This document shows, one piece after another, positions 58,007 through 64,000 of a stretch of 64,000 nucleotides of DNA. Within the stretch, counting starts at the first letter, position 1. Each line of letters begins with the position of its first letter. Origin of the DNA: Hymenobacter busanensis (GTDB lineage Bacteria > Bacteroidota > Bacteroidia > Cytophagales > Hymenobacteraceae). Both the position numbers and the translations under genes were made by a program. Under the pieces are notes generated by a model. The model did not search any database. It was not told the DNA's origin and saw only the letters and a list, made by a program, of their open reading frames with translations. The stretch is taken from the NCBI RefSeq assembly GCF_008727865.1, contig NZ_VTWU01000004.1, positions 434,001-498,000 of the forward strand, written 5' to 3'.

Positions 58007-59302
58007 CTAGTCTTGCCGGTACACTACGCCTTGCTTCATCACGAAGCGCACGCGTTGCAGGGTGCCAATATCCTGCAGCGGGTCGCCCTCCACGGCCACC
58101 ACGTCGGCCAGCTTGCCGGCTTCCAGCGTGCCCAGGTTATCCGTCTGGTCCAGCAGCTCCGCCGCCCGGATGGTTGCCGACTGCAAAGCCTCCATGGCGG
58201 GCATGCCGGCTTCCACCATGTACTGAAACTCCTTGGCATTTACCCCATGCCGGTACACCGAGGCATCGGTGCCGAAGGCAATTTTTACCCCGGCCTTGTA
58301 CGCCCGCCCAAAGGTGCCCTGCAGCTTCGGGCCGATGGCCAACGCCTTGGGCGTGACCAGGGGGCCATAGTAGGTAGGGTATTTGGCGGCGGAATCGGCC
58401 ACCGACTTACCGGCCGTGATGGTGGGTACGTACCAAGTGCCGTACTTCTTCATCAGCTTGAAAGTCTCGTCGTCCATGAGGGTGCCGTGCTCGATGCTGG
58501 TCACGCCGGCCCGGATGGCGCGCTTCATGCCCTCGGCGCCGTGGGCGTGGCAGGCCACGCGCAAGCCCAAATCGTGGGCGGTTTCCACCACGGCCCGAAT
58601 TTCTTCCTCCGTCATCTGCGGGGCCGAGCCGTCTTTGGCCACCGACAGCACGCCGCCCGTGGAGGCAATCTTGATGAGGTCGGCGCCGCGCTTGTACTGC
58701 TCGCGCACGGCCTGCCGGGCCTGGTCGGGGCCGTTGGCCACGCCGTCGGTAGGGCCGGGCACGCCCATCAAGTCGAGGCGGTAGCCGTTGGTGGGGTCCA
58801 TGTGCCCGCCCGTGCCGCTGATGGCTTTGCCGGCCGTAAAGATGCGCGGCCCCACCACCAGTCCGCGGTTGATGGCGTTGCGCAGGGCCACGTTCACACC
58901 CGAGCCGCCCAGGTCGCGCACCGTGGTAAAGCCGGCGCGCAGCGTGGTGCGGGCGTGGGCTTCGGCCTGGTAGGCCACGTCGGCGGGGTTTTCGGTGAAT
59001 TCGCGCAGGAAACCGTCCTTGCTCGTTTCGCCCTCGAGGTGCACATGGCAGTCGATGAGGCCGGGCAGCACCGTGCGGTTTTTCAAGTCGATGACCTTAT
59101 CGGTGCTGACGCTGGGGGCGGCGTAACCAGCTTGTACCGCTTGCACGCGTCCGTTTTCTATTACCAGGGTTTGCTCGCTGAGGAGCTTGCCGGCACGCAC
59201 ATCGAGCAGGCGGCCGCAGTGCAGGTAGGTTTTCTGGGCTACGGCGGGCACGGCCAGCAGCGCGGCAGTCAGCAGGGAAAACAGAGCAGGGGCGGGGCGC
59301 AT
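58007..59302 (-). CDS. exported metal-dependent amidohydrolase
   Basis: Protein of 431 residues with a signal peptide (ALFSLLTAALLAVPAVAQ). The amidohydrolase barrel has HVH in LPGLIDCHVHLEGE, a lysine candidate for carbamylation in LIKIASTGG, metal ligands in VACHAHGAEG and SIEHGTL, and the final aspartate in IAFGTDASV. It resembles Xaa-Pro/imidazolonepropionase-like periplasmic amidohydrolases. The substrate is unknown. The ATG at 59302 is used because it starts the signal peptide. Confidence 0.92.
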   Translation of the reverse strand: MRPAPALFSLLTAALLAVPAVAQKTYLHCGRLLDVRAGKLLSEQTLVIENGRVQAVQAGYAAPSVSTDKVIDLKNRTVLPGLIDCHVHLEGETSKDGFLREFTENPADVAYQAEAHARTTLRAGFTTVRDLGGSGVNVALRNAINRGLVVGPRIFTAGKAISGTGGHMDPTNGYRLDLMGVPGPTDGVANGPDQARQAVREQYKRGADLIKIASTGGVLSVAKDGSAPQMTEEEIRAVVETAHDLGLRVACHAHGAEGMKRAIRAGVTSIEHGTLMDDETFKLMKKYGTWYVPTITAGKSVADSAAKYPTYYGPLVTPKALAIGPKLQGTFGRAYKAGVKIAFGTDASVYRHGVNAKEFQYMVEAGMPAMEALQSATIRAAELLDQTDNLGTLEAGKLADVVAVEGDPLQDIGTLQRVRFVMKQGVVYRQD

Positions 59303-59461
59303 GGAAATGGTGGTGGGGAACAAAAGCCAGAGGAGTGGCGGAAGATACGCCCTAAAAGAATGCTGCATGCCTACTACATTGCGCGTATTCCGTACCTTAC
59401 CCGCCGGGGCTGCCACCGTTGGTGGGCTGCCCGGTTTCACTTCTCACCCATCCTTCCTTCT

Positions 59462-59722
59462 ATGGCCACGCAAGAAGCCTTCGAACAAGCCGCCCAGCGC
59501 GCCCAGCAGCTCCCCAGCAAGCCTTCCAACACGGTGTTGCTGCAACTTTACGCCCTCTACAAGCAAGCCACCGAAGGCGACGTGCAAGGCGACCGGCCCG
59601 GCGGCTTCGATTTCAAAGCCATTGCCAAATACGACGCCTGGAGCAGCCTCAACGGCAAAAGCGCCGACGACGCCCGCGCCGAGTACGTGGCCTTGGTCGA
59701 TTCGCTATTTCAGCAGAGCTAG
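59462..59722 (+). CDS. acyl-CoA-binding protein
   Basis: Protein of 86 residues with the four-helix ACBP fold. TVLLQLYALYKQATEGDVQG and FKAIAKYDAWSSLNGKS contain the residues that bind the CoA adenine and phosphate. It should buffer long-chain acyl-CoA. TACATTGC and TACCTTAC boxes lie upstream, at 59375 and 59393. Confidence 0.93.
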   Translation: MATQEAFEQAAQRAQQLPSKPSNTVLLQLYALYKQATEGDVQGDRPGGFDFKAIAKYDAWSSLNGKSADDARAEYVALVDSLFQQS

Positions 59723-59733
59723 ACCTGCTTACC

Positions 59734-59794
59734 ACTGCATAAACAAGCGAGGCGCCACGGCTCATAGCCGTGGCGCCTCGCTTGTTTATGCAGT
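59734..59794. terminator. bidirectional terminator with 28-base-pair perfect stem
   Basis: Arms 59734-59761 and 59767-59794 are perfect reverse complements with a five-base loop. It is between convergent acyl-CoA-binding and CDGSH genes, five bases before the CDGSH stop. Confidence 0.8.
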
Positions 59795-59798
59795 AGGG

Positions 59799-60020
59799 CT
59801 ACACTTTCGGGGCGGGCAGGTCGAAGGCTTCGGCGTTGTGCTCGAAGTGGCCTTTGTGGGAGCCGTCGCAGAAAGGCTTGTTTTTGGAGAGGCCGCAGCG
59901 GCAGAGCGTTACCCGCTCGCGGCCGGCCAGGCCGTAGGCCGTGCCTTGGGCATCCACGATTTCGAAGTCGCCCTCCACGCGGAGGGAGCCATTGCTGAGG
60001 ACGGTGAGTTTGGTGGGCAT
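59799..60020 (-). CDS. CDGSH iron-sulfur protein
   Basis: Protein of 73 residues with one CDGSH domain. The 2Fe-2S ligands are C40, C42 and C51 with H55 in CRCGLSKNKPFCDGSH. It has a short beta-rich N-terminal part (KLTVLSNGSLRVEGDFE). Members take part in redox or iron-sulfur handling. The ATG at 60020 is used, since the upstream extension is unlike the family. Confidence 0.92.
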   Translation of the reverse strand: MPTKLTVLSNGSLRVEGDFEIVDAQGTAYGLAGRERVTLCRCGLSKNKPFCDGSHKGHFEHNAEAFDLPAPKV

Positions 60021-60077
60021 GAAAAAGAGAATTGGGTGATTGAGAAATCGAGTGCTGAGGCCGGCCAAAGGCTATGG

Positions 60078-60578
60078 CTATTCGCGGCAGTAGTTGCCGG
60101 TACAGGTCAGAGGCGTGAAAATGCCCGATAGGATGCGCCATTGGCCGTCTTCGAAGCCCCACATCAGCCAGTAGCGCCCGGTTATCTGCGACTTGCCCGG
60201 AGCCTGTTTGTGGGTGAAGCTTTCGGTCCACTCGCCGTTTTCGCAGGCCACCAACGACTGGTCGTTCACCTGCACCTGCTGCGAGCGGTTCATCCAGGTT
60301 ATATCGGGGCGGGTGCGCCAGAGCGTGCGCATGGTACGACGCACTTCGGCCGGCGTGGTCTGGCAGCCGTTGGCACCGCACAGGTTGGCGCGGGAGCTGA
60401 ACAAGGCGTAGAAAGCGGTGGAGTCGCGGCCGTTGAAGGCGCGGTTCCACACCACACTCTGTGCCTGAATGGCTTCGACGTGACGCTGTTTGGGAATTTG
60501 GGCCTGCGCCGTGCCGAGGCCGGCAACAGCCGCTACAAACAAGCCGGCGGCACGGCGGCGAAAGGAGTAAAAACGCAC
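60078..60578 (-). CDS. exported SnoaL/NTF2-like protein, GTG start
   Basis: Protein of 166 residues if started at GTG 60578, which gives a signal peptide RFYSFRRRAAGLFVAAVAG; no ATG is available, and a TTG at 60593 is the alternative. The mature region (FNGRDSTAFYALFSSRANL, SLVACENGEWTESFTHKQ, GRYWLMWGFEDGQWRIL) matches the cone-shaped NTF2/SnoaL fold. Four cysteines (two before and two after the core) could form disulfides. Function unknown. Confidence 0.72.
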   Translation of the reverse strand: MRFYSFRRRAAGLFVAAVAGLGTAQAQIPKQRHVEAIQAQSVVWNRAFNGRDSTAFYALFSSRANLCGANGCQTTPAEVRRTMRTLWRTRPDITWMNRSQQVQVNDQSLVACENGEWTESFTHKQAPGKSQITGRYWLMWGFEDGQWRILSGIFTPLTCTGNYCRE

Positions 60579-60623
60579 GGGTGGGTGGTGCAAAAAACAA
60601 AAGAAGTAGAAAAGGCCGCGCGG

Positions 60624-61178
60624 CTACGCAGCGGGCGGCGTGAGAGCCTTGCGCATGACGTAATCGTTCATCCAGTAAGGCCCAATGGGAATGTCTTCGG
60701 TGCGGTGCTGCTGAAAGCCCTGCCGCTCATAAAAGTGCAGCGCGGGGTTGTGGCGGTTCACGTTCAGCTCCAGCCACTGCCCGCCGGCGGCCCGCACGCC
60801 GTCTTCCACCGCCTGCATAAGCTGCTGGCCCAGCCCCCGGCCCTGGTGCGAGGGCAGCAGGTAGAGCTTGTGCAGCTTGTACACGCCGGGCTCCTCGGGG
60901 CGCGGGCTGAAGGAGGCGTAGCCCGCCGGGTGCCCGTCTACGTGCAGCAGCAGAAACGAGTGGCCGTCGTCGGTCATCTGCTGCCGCAACGACGCGGGCG
61001 TGTAGATAACGCGGTACATGTAGTCGATCTGCTCCTTGGAAATAATGAAGCGGTAGGTGGGCTCCCACGTGGCCTCGGCCAGCTCAATTATCACCGGAAT
61101 GTCGGCCAGGGTGGCGGGCTGGACCACGGCCGCGGGGTCGGGTACGGCGGGATGAATGGCGGACTGGGAAGTTGGCAT
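60624..61178 (-). CDS. GNAT-family N-acetyltransferase
   Basis: Protein of 184 residues with the acetyl-CoA loop LPSHQGRGLGQQLMQAV and ELNVNRHNPALHFYERQGF near the C-terminus. An N-terminal segment of about 17 residues precedes the fold. The ATG at 61178 is used. The substrate is unknown. It lies upstream of the NTF2-like gene on the same strand, 45 bases apart. Confidence 0.9.
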   Translation of the reverse strand: MPTSQSAIHPAVPDPAAVVQPATLADIPVIIELAEATWEPTYRFIISKEQIDYMYRVIYTPASLRQQMTDDGHSFLLLHVDGHPAGYASFSPRPEEPGVYKLHKLYLLPSHQGRGLGQQLMQAVEDGVRAAGGQWLELNVNRHNPALHFYERQGFQQHRTEDIPIGPYWMNDYVMRKALTPPAA

Positions 61179-61322
61179 AAGGCACAAGTGAGGGTACAAT
61201 TTGGCGAAAAAACGAACGTTGACGGGTTTGGCGACCATTTTGGCCCGAAAATTTCATGGGTAGGGCCGCCCGCAAATTGTTGTTGGCCGTACCACTGCGG
61301 TACTTACCCACCCCTTGTTGCT

Positions 61323-62042
61323 ATGAAACGCTTCCCTTTGCTTGCTTCTTCCGCTGCTGCCGCCCTGCTCTTGTTGCTGACGACGGCCGCTTCGGCCCAA
61401 ACCAAAACCACCACTCCGGCCAAGTCGACGACCCCGGCCAAAACGAGCACTCCTGGCAAAACGACCGGCCCCACCACCAAAACCGGGTCGGTTATTTCTG
61501 CCGTGGAAGAAGATTTGCTGGAGTTTGGCAGCTGGGTAAACGAACAGGTGGACCGGGCCGACGCCAGCGTGCGGCGCGAGTTGCCGCGTCTCAAGGAAGA
61601 CTACGAACGACAAAGCTCGCGCATCGACCGCGCTGCCGACAGCCTTTCCTCGCAGTCGAAACGGGAATACGAAGGCCTGAAGGACCGCTACAAAACCTGG
61701 GAATACGACCAACAGCGCCGCAGCACCCAAGCCAGCCGCCCCGAGACCTTGCAGGATACGCAAACCCGCTTCCTGGGCGAAAAGGCCAACATTGCCACCG
61801 CCCGCGCCAGTGAACTGCACGACCTCTACGGCCGCTTCATCGACTACACCCGCGACAACCGCAAGCAGTGGACCACCACCGACTGGGCGCAGGCCAGCGC
61901 GCTGCTCACCCGCCTCAACCAGCGCTACGAGCAAGTGCGCGACCAGATTGAAGTAGACGAGCGGGTGCACATTCGCTCGTGGCAGGCCGAATTCCGCACC
62001 TTCGAAAAAGCCCGCGCCACCAAGGACGTGCTGGGCGACTAA
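61323..62042 (+). CDS. exported coiled-coil protein of unknown function
   Basis: Protein of 239 residues with a signal peptide (MKRFPLLASSAAAALLLLLTT) and a threonine/lysine/proline-rich linker of about 30 residues. The remainder is highly charged and helical (EEDLLEFGSWVNEQVDRAD, EYEGLKDRYKTWEYDQQRR, LLTRLNQRYEQVRDQIE). No family is recognised. A TTG and TACTTACC (61301-61308) upstream make a weak promoter. Confidence 0.72.
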   Translation: MKRFPLLASSAAAALLLLLTTAASAQTKTTTPAKSTTPAKTSTPGKTTGPTTKTGSVISAVEEDLLEFGSWVNEQVDRADASVRRELPRLKEDYERQSSRIDRAADSLSSQSKREYEGLKDRYKTWEYDQQRRSTQASRPETLQDTQTRFLGEKANIATARASELHDLYGRFIDYTRDNRKQWTTTDWAQASALLTRLNQRYEQVRDQIEVDERVHIRSWQAEFRTFEKARATKDVLGD

Positions 62043-62059
62043 CCCGTAGCGTGCTGCGC

Positions 62060-62533
62060 TCAGGCCGCCGGCGCCACCAGCAGAGGCATGGTGCGCTGGC
62101 GCAACCAGCGCCAGGCGGCCGGCACGGAGTAGAACACGCGCAGGTCTAGTTCCTGCTGCAGCTGATCTAAAACCTGTGCGTTGCCGAGGGACACTTGCAT
62201 GTCGGCGTCGAGCACGTAGGCAAAGACCCGCAGGCCGTTTTTCTTGGCCACGGGTACCCATTCGTATTCCAGCCAATGCATGGCCTCGCCCCAGTCGCCA
62301 CTGGTGCTGCGCTTGTCGTTGAGAATGCCCAGCGGGTGCAGCTGCTGATGCCACGGCAGCGTGGCTTCGGCCACTCGGATGACTTCCTCGCTGGTGAGGT
62401 GGCCGTGCCAGCGCACGTACAGCACCCGCTCGTTCGGAAAGAAGTTAAGCTCGGCTACCACAATCCCGAACGTATCGATGATGGTGTGAACCAATTCGGC
62501 TTTCTGGTGGAAGAGGAGAGTGGTGCGGGGCAT
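62060..62533 (-). CDS. small STAS/SpoIIAA-like protein (second copy)
   Basis: Protein of 157 residues, cytoplasmic. The strands LYVRWHGHLTSEEVIRV, HPLGILNDKRSTSG and LRVFAYVLDAD followed by a helix ending AWRWLRQ match the layout of the protein at 34067, which has LVVRWPADAP, LLDVRRRDEL and AWLRA. Both resemble STAS-domain proteins of Bacteroidota. The role is unknown. Confidence 0.65.
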   Translation of the reverse strand: MPRTTLLFHQKAELVHTIIDTFGIVVAELNFFPNERVLYVRWHGHLTSEEVIRVAEATLPWHQQLHPLGILNDKRSTSGDWGEAMHWLEYEWVPVAKKNGLRVFAYVLDADMQVSLGNAQVLDQLQQELDLRVFYSVPAAWRWLRQRTMPLLVAPAA

Positions 62534-62614
62534 GGCGGCAACGGCTGTATATTAGTAATATAAGATATAGGCGCGATAATGCCAAGGGCGTGCGGCGGGC
62601 TGATGGGTTTGCGC

Positions 62615-62622
62615 TACTTTTG
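62615..62622 (+). promoter_or_regulatory. -7 box upstream of deoxynucleoside kinase
   Basis: Exact TACTTTTG, 29 bases before the ATG at 62652. No -33 partner at good spacing is seen. Confidence 0.42.
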
Positions 62623-62651
62623 TGGCCCTCCTTTCGTTTCGCATTCCGCTC

Positions 62652-63287
62652 ATGCACATCGCCATCGTCGGCAACATCGGTGCCGGCAAAACCACCTTGG
62701 CCCACAAGCTGGCCCACCACTTCAACTGGGAAGTCTTTCTGGAAGACGTCGACGACAATCCGTACCTCAAGGATTTCTACGACGACATGCCCCGCTGGGC
62801 CTTCCACCTGCAGGTGTATTTCCTCAACAGCCGCTTCCGCCAGACGCAGCGCATCAAGGAAATGAAGCTCGGGGGCAAAGGCGTGATTCAGGACCGCACC
62901 ATCTACGAAGACGCCCACATCTTCGCCGCCAACCTGCACCAGTCGGGCCTGATGGTGGAGCGCGACTTCGACAACTACCAGAACCTGTTTCAGTCGATGA
63001 TCAGCATGGTGGACCCGCCCGACTTGCTGCTCTACCTCAAAGCCGACCTGCCCAAGCTCATCCACCAGATTGAGAAGCGCGGCCGCGACTACGAGAACAA
63101 CATGCGCATCGAGTACCTGCGCAACCTCAACGAGCACTACGAGCAGTGGATCAGCGGCTACAAAGACGGCAAGCTGCTGATTGTGGATGTGAACGACCTG
63201 AACTACGTGGAGCGCCCCGAAGACCTGGGCATCATCATCGAAAAGATCCAGGCCAAGCTGTTCGGCTTGTTCGAGCAAGCCCAGTAA
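62652..63287 (+). CDS. deoxynucleoside kinase
   Basis: Protein of 211 residues that phosphorylates deoxynucleosides (deoxyadenosine/deoxyguanosine type). The P-loop is GNIGAGKTT (7-15). The substrate-binding DRTIYEDAHIFA, the LID-like KRGRDYENNMRIEYLRNLNE, and QVYFLNSRFRQT are typical. The exact nucleoside is not decidable. The ATG at 62652 fits the P-loop position. Confidence 0.93.
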   Translation: MHIAIVGNIGAGKTTLAHKLAHHFNWEVFLEDVDDNPYLKDFYDDMPRWAFHLQVYFLNSRFRQTQRIKEMKLGGKGVIQDRTIYEDAHIFAANLHQSGLMVERDFDNYQNLFQSMISMVDPPDLLLYLKADLPKLIHQIEKRGRDYENNMRIEYLRNLNEHYEQWISGYKDGKLLIVDVNDLNYVERPEDLGIIIEKIQAKLFGLFEQAQ

Positions 63288-63296
63288 GGCTACTGC

Positions 63297-63342
63297 AGCA
63301 GCGGCCCCGATTTCCACTACGGAACCGGGCCGCTGCTTTTTT
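63297..63342 (+). terminator. terminator after deoxynucleoside kinase
   Basis: Perfect 11-base arms (63297-63307 and 63327-63337) and a run of six Ts. Confidence 0.82.
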
Positions 63343-63371
63343 ACTAATGGCCGGAACCCGATTGCCGGGGC

Positions 63372-64000
63372 TCATTCGCCCTCGACGGCGTGGTTGAGGA
63401 AGTGCACCAACGGCTGGGCCGCTTGCCAGGCAGCCACCACCCGGTCCGCAAAATCGGGGCGCAGCACGTCGGCGTCGGGAATGCTGCGCCACACGAAAAA
63501 GCTTTTGAGGCGCAGCCATTCGATGTCCGGGTCGTCGCGGTCGTAGCCTTTGGGCGCGGTTTTCAGGGCGTTGCTTTGGTCGAGGCCAGCGGGGAAATGC
63601 CGCAGCAGCTCCGCATTCTGGCGCATGGCGTGAAACGCATCGGCGCTGTAGTGAATTTCCTGCCGGATGCGCGCCAGCTGCGCCGGCTCGGGCTGCCAGC
63701 GCCCGGCGCCCACGTACGTTTCGCCGCCCGGCTCCAGGGCCACGAAATAGCCTGCCCACGGACTTTGGCGCCCGCCGCGCTTGAAGCCGGCCGCCATGTG
63801 GCGCTTGTAGGGTTCGTCGCTTTGCTGAAACCGGTCGTTTTTGTTGATGCGGTACATGGTTTCGGCCGGGCTCAGCGGTGCCAGATCGGGCTCGAAAGCC
63901 TGCGCGCGTTTCAGGAGTTGTGTAACCAGGCCGGCGAAAGCGCCCCGGGCGCGGTGGTAGTCGGCGCGGTGCGCATCCATCCAGGGCTTGCTGTTGTTGG
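63372..64000 (-). CDS. DUF2461 (TIGR02453) protein, 5' end outside window
   Basis: At least 209 residues of a DUF2461 protein are seen. The family pattern is NNSKPWMDAHRADYHRARG at the edge, MYRINKNDRFQQSDEPYKRH, and SPWAGYFVALEPGGETYVGAG. The frame is open to the right edge through NNSKPW, so the start codon lies outside the window; the internal ATG at 63980 is not the start. The function is unknown. Confidence 0.88.
   Translation of the reverse strand, partial: NNSKPWMDAHRADYHRARGAFAGLVTQLLKRAQAFEPDLAPLSPAETMYRINKNDRFQQSDEPYKRHMAAGFKRGGRQSPWAGYFVALEPGGETYVGAGRWQPEPAQLARIRQEIHYSADAFHAMRQNAELLRHFPAGLDQSNALKTAPKGYDRDDPDIEWLRLKSFFVWRSIPDADVLRPDFADRVVAAWQAAQPLVHFLNHAVEGE

Overview
The window looks like chromosomal DNA of a high-GC member of the Bacteroidota, most likely Hymenobacter or a close relative in the Cytophagales. 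This is an inference from protein content, not a database match. The supporting signs are five secreted proteins ending in type IX secretion (T9SS) C-terminal sorting domains, genes without Shine-Dalgarno sequences, upstream boxes of the Bacteroidota type (-7 TAnnTTTG, in places with a -33 TTG), and genes such as ClpC, DUF892 and heavy-metal-binding-domain lipoproteins. Most of the window is housekeeping and cell-envelope genes. There is no transposase, integrase, phage module or CRISPR array.

Layout. 1-1490: carboxyltransferase (beta) subunit of an acyl-CoA carboxylase, cut by the left edge. 1773-5264: four-gene glycan cassette (sugar aminotransferase, WbqC-like protein, methyltransferase, GT2 glycosyltransferase). 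5343-8693: ClpC and a second WbqC-like gene. 8891-10674: secreted protein translationally coupled to an LpxL-type acyltransferase. 10736-13419: TsaC and two T9SS cargo proteins. 13558-16245: MltG, a hot-dog thioesterase and a YihY-family membrane protein. 16368-16590: two tRNA-Ser genes. 17200-19188: large unrecognised lipoprotein. 19406-21793: two thioredoxin-fold proteins and three small metal (probably copper) binding proteins. 22004-24054: TVP38 membrane protein and a zinc-dependent phospholipase C-like protein. 24163-33954: four large surface proteins, with a decayed MmeI-type restriction-modification fragment among them. 34067-40985: tripartite RND efflux operon (adaptor, GNAT, pump, TolC) and a small STAS-like protein. 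41158-43580: DUF892 ferritin-like protein and exonuclease VII (XseA/XseB).

43645-49041 is the least explained part: three paralogous polytopic membrane proteins of about 235-246 residues, a small soluble protein of 104 residues, a NarX/DesK-type histidine kinase, a response regulator that is only a receiver domain, and a GTG-started exported protein. I regard this as the best candidate for an undescribed signalling system. 49069-64000 returns to single genes: MGMT-family protein, M13 metallopeptidase, lipoproteins, cyclophilin, manganese catalase, a second zinc PLC-like protein, an unknown 343-residue protein, beta-barrel protein, CinA, amidohydrolase, acyl-CoA-binding protein, CDGSH protein, GNAT, coiled-coil protein, a second STAS-like protein, deoxynucleoside kinase, and a DUF2461 protein cut by the right edge.

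Many gene ends are marked by long, often perfect hairpins that look like rho-independent terminators serving convergent genes. Start codons were chosen mainly by signal peptides and family N-termini, because ribosome binding sites are not informative here.
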